From Bacteroidales bacterium (lineage in GTDB: Bacteria > Bacteroidota > Bacteroidia > Bacteroidales > JAADJA01), in NCBI GenBank assembly GCA_016933115.1, contig JAFGBL010000232.1, forward strand, positions 1-59,124: a DNA stretch of 59,124 bases, given 5' to 3'. The translations under genes were made by a program, and so were the position numbers. The notes under the pieces are model-generated. The model was not told where the DNA came from, did no database searches, and saw only the letters and a program-made list of their open reading frames with translations. Positions 7,335 through 16,941 of this stretch are shown piece after piece (position 1 is the stretch's first letter; each line of letters opens with the position of its first letter).

Positions 7335-10300
7335 TTACAACAGATTTTTCATTTTTAAGATCAACAGGTCCGGGTTAATGGGTTTACTGATATAATCATG
7401 ACAACCCACACTGTAACATTTATCGATATCATCCTGCATGGCATAGGCAGTTTGTGCAATAATCTTAATGTTCTTGTCCATTTTCAAAACCTCTTCCACA
7501 ACCGTGTAACCATCAATATCGGGCAATCCAATATCCATGAGGATTAAATCGTAATGATGGCTGTTCCTGAATTTATCAATGGCGCTCAATCCGTTTTCTG
7601 CCCGGTCCACATTTACTTTAACCGAAGTCAGTACAATTTTCAGAAATTCAAAAACGATATCATCATCCTCAACAACCAGAACATTCCTGTTTTCAATATC
7701 TTTAAACGATTCAGGCGAATTTTTCGTTTTATGCAAATTTTGGGTTTTGATCCTTTTAAAGGGAATTGTAAAAATAAATTCCGAACCTATATCAAAAATC
7801 GATTCAACCCAGATCTTCCCGCCAAGCAAATTGACCAATCCTTTTGAAATCGACAATCCAAGCCCTGTGCCTCCAAACTTTTTTGAAATATTGATTTCCG
7901 ATTGTTCGAACCTGTTGAAAATAATCTCCAGTTTTTCTGAAGGAATGCCAATACCGGTATCCTTGACAAAAAATCTAATGTCCTTCGAAATTACTTCAAA
8001 TCCCATTTCAATGCTGCCTTCCTGCGTAAATTTCAAAGCGTTGCTTAAAAGATTGGTCAATATTTGCTTAATCCTTATGGAATCGGTTTTAATAACCAGA
8101 TCATCATACCCCTCAGGAATATGCAATTTGATCATAATATTTTTTTTCTGCAAATCCCTTTCATGCTCAAAGATGATTTTCAGTTCATTCAATACCTGTA
8201 TAATATGACACTCTCCGCTGACAGTTTTAAGTTCACCGGCTTCAATTTTTGAAATATCGATGATGTCATCAATGAGATTTAACAACTGGAGCGAATTGTT
8301 ATGAATTATCCTCACATATTCTTCCTTTTCTCCGGTAGTAAGTCCGGTATTTTTCAAAAGATTGGAAAATCCGATGATCCCGTTCATGGGTGTCCTGATT
8401 TCGTGGCTCATATTGGCCAGAAAGTTATTTTTATATATATTGGCAATTTCGGCTTTTTCCTTGGCTTCCTTCAATTCGGCTTCAATCCTTTTGAGTTCGG
8501 TAACATCTTCCGAAACCTTTACAAAACCTGTTATTTTGCCCTTTTTATTCTTCAAGGGACTAATGGATGCCAGTTCCCAATAATTTTTGCCGTTTTTCTT
8601 GCGATTGAAGAACTCTCCCCTCCAGGTTTTTCCCTTTGTAATGGTATCCCACAGGTTTTGATAAAATGATTCGGCATGAAAACCCGATTTCAACATGCTG
8701 GATGATTTACCTTTTATCTCTTCAGAATCGTACCCGGTAACATGCTCAAATTTTGGGTTTACATAGGTAATTTCGCCCTTCAGGTTGGTAATGACAATGG
8801 GAGAAGGAGCCTGGAATACTGCCTGGTTAAGTTTGAGAAGTTCCGCTTTTGCTGCCTTAATATCAGATGTATTTACAGCCAGAACCAGCAAAGTATTTTT
8901 CCCCGGTGCTATACTGTTGATGGGTATGGCATTGAAGATAAAATCGCGGCTGCCGACCTGTGATTCAAATCTGATTTTTTTCTTCCTGGTAAAGGCTTCC
9001 TGGTAATGCTTCTCAAAAAGGCCTGCTTTTCCGGCAGGTAGATAATCCTTCAGTTTTTTACCTACCATCTGTTCGGGCGAAAGCCCCATTTCGTAAAGCT
9101 CCTCACCATCGGCCATCAACAGGTCAAGGTTCCTGTCGTACAGGAATACCAAAGCTCCGGGAAGATTTTTGATGGCGCTGGTGAGAAGATTTTTTCGATA
9201 AGTCAGCTCGTTTTCGGTTTGTTTTAAAGCAGTGATATTGGTTAAAGTAATCACAACACCATCGGTCCTCTTCTCAGGAGAAATAAACGGATTAAAACGC
9301 AGTAAATAATAATGCCCTTCCTTATCCTGTATTTCTTTTTGGAAAATACTTGAATCTTTCAGCACCTTTTCGGCATCACTGATCAGTTCCTCAGTGGTCG
9401 TTTCGGTAAAATTGGAAGTAAATGTATTGATGTGCCTCCCAATATCTTCCTCGCGAAGGTTGAAGTGTTTTTTTAAGGATGGGGTAAATTTTCTGATATT
9501 CAAACTATTGTCAAGGAAAAGCGTTCCTATTTCGGTGCTGTTCAGCAGGTTATTTACATCGCTGTTCAGGTTGAGCAACTCCTTGTTTTTTTCCTGAAGC
9601 TCTGTATTCACGGTATATAGCTCTTCATTCACCGACTGCAATTCTTCGTTTGTACTTTGAAGTTCCTCATTCGAAGCCAACAACTCCTCATTGGACGATT
9701 GCAATTCCTCGTTACTTGTTTCAAGTTCTTCAATTACATTTTGCAGCTCGTTTTTTGCCAACTTCAGTTCGTCTTCCAGTTCATCAATGCGGTGCTTCGA
9801 TAAATCATCGTATTCAATATGTTTATAAACATCTTTTTTTTCTTTCGAATCAACGAGCATTTTATCTCCAAATTCAATGATGTACAAGTAATTTTTATCG
9901 GTCTCCCTGATCAGGGAGCGAAATGTTAAATTGGTTTCGAAATATTCCTCATCAAGCCGAACCTTTACATTTTGTATTTGAACCGGAACGGCCTTTTCAC
10001 GGACTTTTTTCAGTCCCGACCTGAATACCGGAAGCAATTCTTTTGGCGCCAGGTTGAATAGTTTTGAATTGAAAACCCCATCATGAAAGTGAAGATATTT
10101 TTTTGCATTTCCCGAAGTGAAAACCAGGTTATAATCGGCATCCACCACAAGGCATGATGGTGCGTAAAGCTCAGATAAATGACGGTAAAAAAACCCATCA
10201 TTAGTTTCCCGGTCAATAGGGGCTGCCCGCTGGCTTATTGTAATGGGCGACTTGTAATCAAACAATTGCAATTTTTCCTCAGGCATGATGTAACTGGGCA

Positions 10301-11720
10301 ATACTTTCTGGTCGGAAATATTCTTAAATATTTTCCATTTGGTATCCACCACCTGGAAATATTTCTGGAGGTCGCCCAGGCTTTCACTGCTTCCCAAAAA
10401 CAGGAACCCCTGGTTCTTAACCGCAAACTGGAAATTAAGCAATATTTTCCGCTGAATACGGTTGCCGAGATAGATCAGCAAATTGCGGCAGGTGATCAGG
10501 TCCATCCTGACAAAGGGGGGGTCTTTCAATATATTGTGGTAAGAAAAGACGATCTTTTCTCTCACCTTCTTCGATATTTGAAATTTATCACCCGTTTTTA
10601 CAAAATACTTCTCCAACCTTTCATTCGAAATATCGGTTGCGATATTCACCGGGTATGTCCCAAAACCGGCTATTTTCAGCGCATCAATGTCGACATCGGT
10701 AGCAAATATTTTATACTCCAGCCTGGAACCTGACTTTTCGATCAGCTCATCCAGCAAAATTGCTATCGAATAAGCCTCTTCTCCTGTGGCACATCCGGCC
10801 ACCCACACCCTGATGGTATCATTTGCCGGCCGTTTGAAAATAAGTTTTTCAATGACCTTTTCCTTCAATATCAGAAAGGCATCTATATCCCTGAAAAACG
10901 ATGTGACGCTGATCAAAAAATCTTTTTTAAGCATTTCCTTTTCGGCAGGAATAGAATGTATCAGGTCATAGTATTGCTCCAGTGAGTCAACATTATTGAT
11001 AGTCATCCGTTTTTCCAGCCTCCTGATCAACGTATTGTGCTTATACTGCCTGAAGTCGATCCCCGAGGATTTATATATTTCTTCCAGGATATTATTGAAT
11101 GTCGATTCAGATTCGTCAGGGTCGGATTTTACAAGCTCAGGGATGTGTATCGACTTCGAGGTAAGCTTAATGAGTTCTTTTGCAATTTTATCAGGTGGCA
11201 ATATGTACTCGGCAAGGTTGGTTGCAATGGCCGTGTTGGGCATACCGTTGAACTGGGCCGATTCGGGATCCTGCACCAGCGTGGTTCCTCCGGTTTCCTT
11301 TATTGACCTGATACCGCGCGAACCGTCGCTGCCCGTCCCCGATAGCACCACCGCAATGGCTTTCTCCTGGTATTCAACGGCCAGCGAATGAAAAAACATG
11401 TCGATCGGAAGGTTCAGGTGCCGGTTAGGATCCTTATCCTTTAACAAAAGTTTACCATCCTTCACCACCAGGTCCTTGTTGCTTTTATTCAGGTAAATGC
11501 AATTCGTCCGTATTTCCTGCTCATTTTCCGAAGTAAATATTTCCATCCGTGTATGCTTGGCCAGCAATTCGGGCATCAGGCTCTTGAAATTGGGAGATAA
11601 ATGCTGAATAATAATAAATGACATACCGGTATCGTCGGGCAGGTAATCAAAAAGTTGTTGAATCGCTTCCAGGCCGCCGGCTGAAGCACCGATCCCAACC
11701 ACATAACTGCTAGAGCTCAT
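7335..11720 (-). CDS. CheB-CheR-PAS-histidine kinase-receiver fusion protein
   Basis: This is a 1461-aa cytosolic signalling protein. The ORF track adds 12 residues from a TTG; the ATG at 11720 (MSSSSYVVGIGASAGG) is preferred. In order it has: a CheB-type methylesterase domain (about 1-190; Ser in GASAGG, His in IIIQHLSP, Asp in GTGSDGSRG); a CheR-type SAM methyltransferase (about 215-475; VAGCATGEEAYS, CRNLLIYL); a long coiled coil of NEELQS-like repeats (about 645-735); three PAS regions; HisKA (FLANMSHEIRTPMNG); HATPase (GGTGLGLSISKGL); and a C-terminal receiver (LMDIGLPD, SKPINPD). No methyl-accepting chemotaxis genes are nearby, so the input and target are unknown. A short palindrome encodes PAGKAG inside the second PAS (see the repeat entry). 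Confidence 0.93.
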   Translation of the reverse strand: MSSSSYVVGIGASAGGLEAIQQLFDYLPDDTGMSFIIIQHLSPNFKSLMPELLAKHTRMEIFTSENEQEIRTNCIYLNKSNKDLVVKDGKLLLKDKDPNRHLNLPIDMFFHSLAVEYQEKAIAVVLSGTGSDGSRGIRSIKETGGTTLVQDPESAQFNGMPNTAIATNLAEYILPPDKIAKELIKLTSKSIHIPELVKSDPDESESTFNNILEEIYKSSGIDFRQYKHNTLIRRLEKRMTINNVDSLEQYYDLIHSIPAEKEMLKKDFLISVTSFFRDIDAFLILKEKVIEKLIFKRPANDTIRVWVAGCATGEEAYSIAILLDELIEKSGSRLEYKIFATDVDIDALKIAGFGTYPVNIATDISNERLEKYFVKTGDKFQISKKVREKIVFSYHNILKDPPFVRMDLITCRNLLIYLGNRIQRKILLNFQFAVKNQGFLFLGSSESLGDLQKYFQVVDTKWKIFKNISDQKVLPSYIMPEEKLQLFDYKSPITISQRAAPIDRETNDGFFYRHLSELYAPSCLVVDADYNLVFTSGNAKKYLHFHDGVFNSKLFNLAPKELLPVFRSGLKKVREKAVPVQIQNVKVRLDEEYFETNLTFRSLIRETDKNYLYIIEFGDKMLVDSKEKKDVYKHIEYDDLSKHRIDELEDELKLAKNELQNVIEELETSNEELQSSNEELLASNEELQSTNEELQSVNEELYTVNTELQEKNKELLNLNSDVNNLLNSTEIGTLFLDNSLNIRKFTPSLKKHFNLREEDIGRHINTFTSNFTETTTEELISDAEKVLKDSSIFQKEIQDKEGHYYLLRFNPFISPEKRTDGVVITLTNITALKQTENELTYRKNLLTSAIKNLPGALVFLYDRNLDLLMADGEELYEMGLSPEQMVGKKLKDYLPAGKAGLFEKHYQEAFTRKKKIRFESQVGSRDFIFNAIPINSIAPGKNTLLVLAVNTSDIKAAKAELLKLNQAVFQAPSPIVITNLKGEITYVNPKFEHVTGYDSEEIKGKSSSMLKSGFHAESFYQNLWDTITKGKTWRGEFFNRKKNGKNYWELASISPLKNKKGKITGFVKVSEDVTELKRIEAELKEAKEKAEIANIYKNNFLANMSHEIRTPMNGIIGFSNLLKNTGLTTGEKEEYVRIIHNNSLQLLNLIDDIIDISKIEAGELKTVSGECHIIQVLNELKIIFEHERDLQKKNIMIKLHIPEGYDDLVIKTDSIRIKQILTNLLSNALKFTQEGSIEMGFEVISKDIRFFVKDTGIGIPSEKLEIIFNRFEQSEINISKKFGGTGLGLSISKGLVNLLGGKIWVESIFDIGSEFIFTIPFKRIKTQNLHKTKNSPESFKDIENRNVLVVEDDDIVFEFLKIVLTSVKVNVDRAENGLSAIDKFRNSHHYDLILMDIGLPDIDGYTVVEEVLKMDKNIKIIAQTAYAMQDDIDKCYSVGCHDYISKPINPDLLILKMKNLL
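9019..9041. repeat. palindromic insertion encoding LPAGKAG inside a PAS domain
   Basis: On the coding strand CCTGC-cggaaaa-GCAGG encodes P-A-G-K-A-G between KKLKDYL and LFEKHYQ. This is a position where PAS domains of this type normally run straight on. The sequence resembles the small CCTGCC...GGCAGG palindromes (LPAGRQAG-like peptides) that I recall from many environmental bacterial genomes, and it shares its arms with the hairpin at 4868-4898. It keeps the frame and adds about six residues. Confidence 0.5.
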
Positions 11721-11852
11721 AATTTCGACAGGTTTAAACCAAATTACCAACAACAAAATCCCACACCCAAGGTTTTGGCCGTTCTGTTTTTTAACATATA
11801 TTTAACATATCCCTGCAATGTCAGGTATAACCGATGATCGGGCGCCCGGCTC

Positions 11853-11876
11853 AAAAAAAATTCACAAGAAATGAAT
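11853..11876 (-). terminator. possible weak terminator after the lamin-tail gene
   Basis: Read on the minus strand, ATTCA-n7-TGAAT runs into about eight T, some 36 nt after the stop codon. The stem is only five A/T-rich pairs. Just downstream lies a perfect 10-nt palindrome CGGGCGCCCG (11839-11848), but its T-run is on the wrong side for a terminator. Confidence 0.35.
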
Positions 11877-11911
11877 AACCGCTTATTTAACCTTTAGGCA
11901 ACGGTAAATCA

Positions 11912-14900
11912 TCACAGTCTCCCCGCCACAACCATTGTTTTTTTGAATTTCTTAACTCCTCCCTCCGGATTGAATGCTTCAAAATAAATAATGTAAATGC
12001 CGATTCCGGCCTTTTGATTGTCTTCAGTGCGGCCATCCCAGGAAAAGACACCTGATGAACCTAATAGGCTGTTTTCAACCAGGTATTTTACCAACCTGCC
12101 TTGCGAATCGTAAATAGTGATTTTAGCTGTAGAACCCTGATCACCGAAATTGTAATATATATTGGCCACATCATCCGTTCCGTCATTGTCAGGTGAAAAT
12201 ATTTCGGGTTCCACCCATACCTCTTCCTGAATTTCCCCTTCTTCAACAAACTGTGAATTTTTGATGCCCGGAGTGGCATAACCCGATTGCTCAGAGGCCG
12301 AATGCCAGTTGGTTTTATCATTGGAGGGCCGGTTGTAATTGATCCGTTCAAGGGAGACTCCCTCTACAAAATTCAATAATGGATGATGCATATTTTCGTC
12401 ATAAGTAAATGCATCGATAACGTCACCTTCCACCCTTGTTAATACTGTAGTACCGCTTTCATTATTATATGACGGGAATTCGTTCATTGCATGAAATGCG
12501 TCGGGATTCGATAAGAAATATTGGTCTTCAACAATAATTGGGTTCGGTGTCAAGACCAGATATTGATCCATCAACAATAAATCATTATAATTTGAAACAG
12601 ACTTATATGTCGTATCATTGGGTTCGAACTGGTTGACTTCGATGCTTCCCAAAACCAGTTCTTTCAGGTCTATAATTTTTCCGGACCGGTTGTAAATTTC
12701 AACAAAATCCACCCCATCCCCGACAGGATTAAACAGGATTTCATTGATTACAACATCATTAAATTCGGGGATTTCAGGAATTCCGAACTGAAAACTCCTG
12801 TCCTTGCCAATGGGTAATCCTACACAATTATTAATATCCTCCACAATGGATAAAGTGTAGATCGTTCCCTTTTGAAATTGATTTTCAAATTCAAGGTTAA
12901 CACTTTTGTACAGTGAATCACCAGCAGTTATACCAAGAGGGATTCCAATATTCAAATCCACCTCATAATCATTTACATTGAGCATTGCATCTTTTTCCAT
13001 GGTTTGGCTAAAGAAAACCGTAATTATATGATCATTCACCGGAATGATCCTTTCAATTACCGGTTCCAGGGAATTTTCAGCATATATCGAATTTACCGAA
13101 CCGGGTGTTCCTCCATACTCCGCAACAGATACACCCCAGTTTCCCTGACCGGCACAAGGATTGAACGGATCAATTTGTTCCAACGACCAGCCACCTTCCC
13201 TTTTGTTATCATCCAGGTACCAATTATCGGAATAAGTTATGGTTGAAATGATTTGGCCGCTGGAATTTTTCAAGAATACAGTTGATCCCGAATTGGTGAG
13301 ACCCAGACTACTCAATCCAAAAGCACGACAAAATATCCCGAAAATCGAAACGGCATTATCAACGGTTAAAATGATGAATTCTCCAGGATTCATCACGAAG
13401 TCGGGAATTGATTTTTCAGAAGTTCCAATCACCAAATTCCAACCAATAACATTTAAATAGGAGCCGGAAGGATTAAAAATCTCAATATACTCATAACCCG
13501 GAAGGCCGACTGCCGGTTCCGGATCGGCCATAATTTCATTGATCACAATTTCATAAGGATAAGCTTCAACAGGTAATACAAATGATTCGGAGGTTTGAAG
13601 GTCAATATAATCACCAGAACAATTAAATATGGAATCCGACAAACTTAGATTGTATAGTCGGTTTTCGTCCAGCGATGCGGACAATATCAATATGGCTGCA
13701 TCCATAAACGGCATCTCAGCCTCAACGAAAGTGGGGTGGCCTATATTCTGGCCAATCGAATAAGCCATAGGATTGATGACAGAAGAACTATCCATACTTT
13801 GTGAAAACACAATTCGGACAGATGTATCACTAATTGCTATAATCCCGACTATTTGCGGTAAAAAGTCAAAATTTCCGGAAACAGAATTTGCCCGGCCGGG
13901 AGTTCCTCCTTCATCCTCCAATGAAGCCGTCCAGTTATCATGCAAGATGCAAGGGTGATTCCTGTCGATCATTTCAAGCGACCAGCCTCCCTCCTGCTTG
14001 TTTACGTCATTGTACATTTCCTTTTTGTAGCTCACAGCATGAACCAAATGGCCTTCCCGGTTTCTTAAAATAATGGTCCCTTCATTGTTGAGCGATAGGC
14101 CAGGCAATCCAACCACCCGTCCGTATGATTCAAAATCCTCAACATGAACAGGAGAAACCACAATGATAAAACTATCGGGTTCAATAACCGTATTTGGAAA
14201 CACGATGGGATCGGCACTTTCCCCGGGTTGTATTGTACAACTCTCAAGATTAATCTGATCTGCAGTTCGATTATAAATTTCAACATAATCGGCTTCAGGC
14301 AGGTTTAATGGTGCCGGGCTTACATCGGCCATGACTTCATGGATCAGCAAATCAAATGGATTGATCACCTGGTAACCCGAATAAATAAAACTTGTGTTTC
14401 CGACTTCCATCGTATTACCTGATAGATCCTTTACACCTGAACCAGTTAAAATATAAGGTTCACCAGATTCAAATGGATCAGCAAATACCAAATGCACCAA
14501 TTTAAAATCGGTCAAATCCCTTTGAGCCTGCGAAGGATTGCCAATTCCATTGTTTACCGAATAATTTAGCGTATTTTGTGATGATGACAATTCTACGTCT
14601 TCGGTAAAAGCCAATGCAAGTTCATATTGGGAAATTACCCAAACAGAATCGATTTCAGGTGCAATCGTATCAATTTCAATCTCATTAATGAAAATGTCAT
14701 CAAAATAGAATTTCGTTGCATTACTTGTGGTGTATTTGCATAACAATCCAAAATAATTCGTCTGGGTAAAAGTGTTGTCAAAAACAGTTCCTTGCGGTTC
14801 AAAAATATAACCACCGGATGCATCCGATTCCAAGGTCCAAAAACCCTCCAGGTTCCTTTGAATTTTCAACCTGAAAACATTGGTGGAATTTCCGGTAAAA

Positions 14901-15358
14901 GCCGTTTCACAGGTTAAAATTGAAATAAATTCTTCACCTGTTTGCCTGTAGAGGGTGATACTATCATTGGCACCTCCAACCTGTAATAAATAACCATTGA
15001 GATTTCCTTCCAGGTTTTCCTGGTCCGATGCCAGGTAAATCCTCGCAAAATTATTGGCTGAAGTATTAAATGACAATTTTATCCAAATGTTCCATTCGGT
15101 ATTTGAGATAAATTCATTGGGCAGGTATAGAACCGAGGTATCCGATTCAATTCCGTCGAGTTGCAATGCAGGTTTCATCTCAGGAGGTATAGCACTGCTG
15201 TAGGTAATTTTAAAATCGGTTGTATCACCATACCACTCCGGATTTATGGTAAAGTTGCCATCCGAAAAATCATCGGCAACCTGCGACCTTACCACGAATG
15301 AAACAATAATAAAGACTAAAATGATAAAAATCCTGCGGGTTTGATTTAAACAATACAT
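11912..15358 (-). CDS. large secreted lamin-tail-domain protein with T9SS/FlgD-like C-terminus
   Basis: The 1148-aa product has a signal peptide ending near residue 26 (IFIILVFIIVSFVVRSQ). A concanavalin-like beta region covers about 27-230. Three lamin tail domains follow at about 335-495, 600-755 and 868-1040, each opening with a related block (IHEVMADVSP, INEIMADPEP, INEILFNPVG) and containing EIYNR or EIFNP. Ig/SbsA-like beta segments lie between them. The last 90 residues (VEPEIFSPDNDGTDD, then GRLVKYL, FSWDGRTEDNQ, GIGIYIIYFEA) are a FlgD-like/gliding-motility-type C-terminal domain used for T9SS export. Probable role: surface-attached or released binding protein. It is divergent from ribF. 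Confidence 0.8.
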   Translation of the reverse strand: MYCLNQTRRIFIILVFIIVSFVVRSQVADDFSDGNFTINPEWYGDTTDFKITYSSAIPPEMKPALQLDGIESDTSVLYLPNEFISNTEWNIWIKLSFNTSANNFARIYLASDQENLEGNLNGYLLQVGGANDSITLYRQTGEEFISILTCETAFTGNSTNVFRLKIQRNLEGFWTLESDASGGYIFEPQGTVFDNTFTQTNYFGLLCKYTTSNATKFYFDDIFINEIEIDTIAPEIDSVWVISQYELALAFTEDVELSSSQNTLNYSVNNGIGNPSQAQRDLTDFKLVHLVFADPFESGEPYILTGSGVKDLSGNTMEVGNTSFIYSGYQVINPFDLLIHEVMADVSPAPLNLPEADYVEIYNRTADQINLESCTIQPGESADPIVFPNTVIEPDSFIIVVSPVHVEDFESYGRVVGLPGLSLNNEGTIILRNREGHLVHAVSYKKEMYNDVNKQEGGWSLEMIDRNHPCILHDNWTASLEDEGGTPGRANSVSGNFDFLPQIVGIIAISDTSVRIVFSQSMDSSSVINPMAYSIGQNIGHPTFVEAEMPFMDAAILILSASLDENRLYNLSLSDSIFNCSGDYIDLQTSESFVLPVEAYPYEIVINEIMADPEPAVGLPGYEYIEIFNPSGSYLNVIGWNLVIGTSEKSIPDFVMNPGEFIILTVDNAVSIFGIFCRAFGLSSLGLTNSGSTVFLKNSSGQIISTITYSDNWYLDDNKREGGWSLEQIDPFNPCAGQGNWGVSVAEYGGTPGSVNSIYAENSLEPVIERIIPVNDHIITVFFSQTMEKDAMLNVNDYEVDLNIGIPLGITAGDSLYKSVNLEFENQFQKGTIYTLSIVEDINNCVGLPIGKDRSFQFGIPEIPEFNDVVINEILFNPVGDGVDFVEIYNRSGKIIDLKELVLGSIEVNQFEPNDTTYKSVSNYNDLLLMDQYLVLTPNPIIVEDQYFLSNPDAFHAMNEFPSYNNESGTTVLTRVEGDVIDAFTYDENMHHPLLNFVEGVSLERINYNRPSNDKTNWHSASEQSGYATPGIKNSQFVEEGEIQEEVWVEPEIFSPDNDGTDDVANIYYNFGDQGSTAKITIYDSQGRLVKYLVENSLLGSSGVFSWDGRTEDNQKAGIGIYIIYFEAFNPEGGVKKFKKTMVVAGRL

Positions 15359-15399
15359 TTGGGTCAGGGTTAATAAAGAAACAAATTGCTCAATTTTTA

Positions 15400-15407
15400 T
15401 AATTTTG
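15400..15407 (+). promoter_or_regulatory. -7 box for ribF
   Basis: TAATTTTG followed by CAC fits TAnnTTTGc. It lies 46 nt upstream of the proposed TTG start codon. No TTG was found at the normal -33 distance. Confidence 0.4.
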
Positions 15408-15453
15408 CACGCTTTCTTTCGAAGGGTAAATTTATAAAAAATTTATTTCAAAT

Positions 15454-16389
15454 TTGAAAATTTATCACAACCTATCGGATTTCAGGGGGAGTAATTTTGC
15501 GGTGGTCACCGTCGGCACATTCGACGGCCTGCATATCGGCCATCAAATGATCATTGCCCGTATGAAGGAATTTGCCCGACAAAACAGCGGAGACATTATC
15601 CTTGTCACGTTCGACCCCCATCCCAGGCAGGTACTGAATTCCAACAAAACCGAGATCAAATTCATTTCCACCCAAAAACGGAAAATCGAACTGCTCGACC
15701 GCTTCGGCATTGACCACATGATCGTTATCCCTTTTACCCGGGAATTTGCAGCCACTTCATCCGAAGATTTCATCAGGGAATACCTCGTTAAGAAACTCAG
15801 GGCAAAAATGCTGATCGTAGGTTACGACCATCATTTCGGCAAGAACCGCGAAGGGAATTACGAAAAACTGAAAAGCCTGGGAAAAGCATACGGATTCGAA
15901 GTAGAAGAAATCCCAGCTCAGTTTGTGGACGGAATAGCCGTGAGTTCAACCAAAATAAGAACTGCCCTGAGAGAGGGAGACGTTGAAACAGCCAATAAAA
16001 TGCTTGGATACGAATACTCCATTACGGGCAAAGTGATCGAGGGTAACAAAATCGGGCGCAAAATCGGGTTCCCGACAGCCAATATTGATGTGGGGGATGA
16101 ATACAAGCTGATTGCTGCGGGCGGGGTTTATGCCTGCAAAGTAGATATTGAGGGCGACACCTATTTCGGTATGGGAAATATCGGTACCCGCCCCACCATT
16201 GGCAAACACGACTTTACCACAGAGGTACATATTTTCGATTTCAACCGGGAAATCTACGGAAAGGAAATCACCATCTTTTTCCTCAACAGGATCAGGGAGG
16301 AGCAAAAGTTTGAGAACCTGGATAAGCTGAAGGAGCAGTTGCACAGTGATAAGGAAAGGGTGAAGAGGCTTTTTGATGACAGGACCTAA
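15454..16389 (+). CDS. ribF: bifunctional riboflavin kinase/FAD synthetase
   Basis: The 311-aa enzyme phosphorylates riboflavin to FMN and adenylates FMN to FAD. The N-terminal nucleotidyltransferase domain (about 1-180) shows VTVGTFDGLHIGHQ, TFDPHPRQVL and AVSSTKIRTALREGDV. The C-terminal kinase domain (about 185-305) shows GRKIGFPTANI, GVYACKV and NIGTRPTIG. The start codon is TTG (LKIYHNL read as MKIYHNL), as no ATG precedes the conserved block. Local FAD users are NadB and, through FMN, the flavodiiron protein. It is convergent with gldH. Confidence 0.95.
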   Translation: MKIYHNLSDFRGSNFAVVTVGTFDGLHIGHQMIIARMKEFARQNSGDIILVTFDPHPRQVLNSNKTEIKFISTQKRKIELLDRFGIDHMIVIPFTREFAATSSEDFIREYLVKKLRAKMLIVGYDHHFGKNREGNYEKLKSLGKAYGFEVEEIPAQFVDGIAVSSTKIRTALREGDVETANKMLGYEYSITGKVIEGNKIGRKIGFPTANIDVGDEYKLIAAGGVYACKVDIEGDTYFGMGNIGTRPTIGKHDFTTEVHIFDFNREIYGKEITIFFLNRIREEQKFENLDKLKEQLHSDKERVKRLFDDRT

Positions 16390-16464
16390 CAGGTCACCGG
16401 CCAGAGCGGAAGAATACCTGTCAGAACGAAAAAACTTTACATTCCGAAGCGCATTGGTTCAATT

Positions 16465-16941
16465 TCACTCAGATTTCCTGACAATAATTCCAACCTCCAT
16501 CATTCCAGGCGTTTCCAGCCTGGTATTTTTATTTTCGATCTCGAACTTGACTATACCCTGTTCATTAAAAACAATCCCCTTGCGGATCAGGAAATCGATA
16601 TCGCAAAAGTCGCCCAGGCATTCGCTGAGGCGCTCCCCGTCATTGTCGATAAATTTGAGGACATGGTCGGCAGTACGCATTTCACCTGAAGGAAAGAATA
16701 AGGTAAAATTGACTTCCAGTTCCCGGTAAGCAAACTCGGGCAGGTGCCGTACACTAAGATAAATATCGTATTCTTGTGAGGAGGCCTCCACCGGCATTTC
16801 AAAATTCAGGAATTCGAACCGGTTCCAGGATATTTTTTCAAATTTGTAGTATTGCTTATATAGTATATTGTTTGTACAAGAAGCAAATATCACAAGCACA
16901 ATGAGCCCCAATAAATAATATATGCTTATCTTATTTCGCAT
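16465..16941 (-). CDS. gldH: gliding motility lipoprotein GldH
   Basis: The 158-aa product has a lipoprotein signal peptide (IYYLLGLIVLVIFASC, lipobox FASC). The body has the GldH pattern: YKFEKISWNRFEFLNFEM, SVRHLPEFAYRELEVNFTLFFPSG, and a C-terminal TPGMMEVGIIVRK. GldH is an outer-membrane-associated lipoprotein needed for gliding in Flavobacteria but is also found in non-gliding members of the phylum. Its start overlaps the end of the alkD-like gene by 11 nt, so the two are translated from one message. Confidence 0.82.
   Translation of the reverse strand: MRNKISIYYLLGLIVLVIFASCTNNILYKQYYKFEKISWNRFEFLNFEMPVEASSQEYDIYLSVRHLPEFAYRELEVNFTLFFPSGEMRTADHVLKFIDNDGERLSECLGDFCDIDFLIRKGIVFNEQGIVKFEIENKNTRLETPGMMEVGIIVRKSE

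Noticed and set aside
7579-8208. 209-aa plus-strand ORF
   Set aside because: It is antisense to the kinase/receiver part of the CheB-CheR fusion, whose motifs are unambiguous.
10179-10733. 184-aa plus-strand ORF
   Set aside because: Antisense to the CheR domain; no protein-like features.
11839-11848. CGGGCGCCCG palindrome as a terminator
   Set aside because: There is no loop, and the T-run is on the wrong side for the minus-strand gene.
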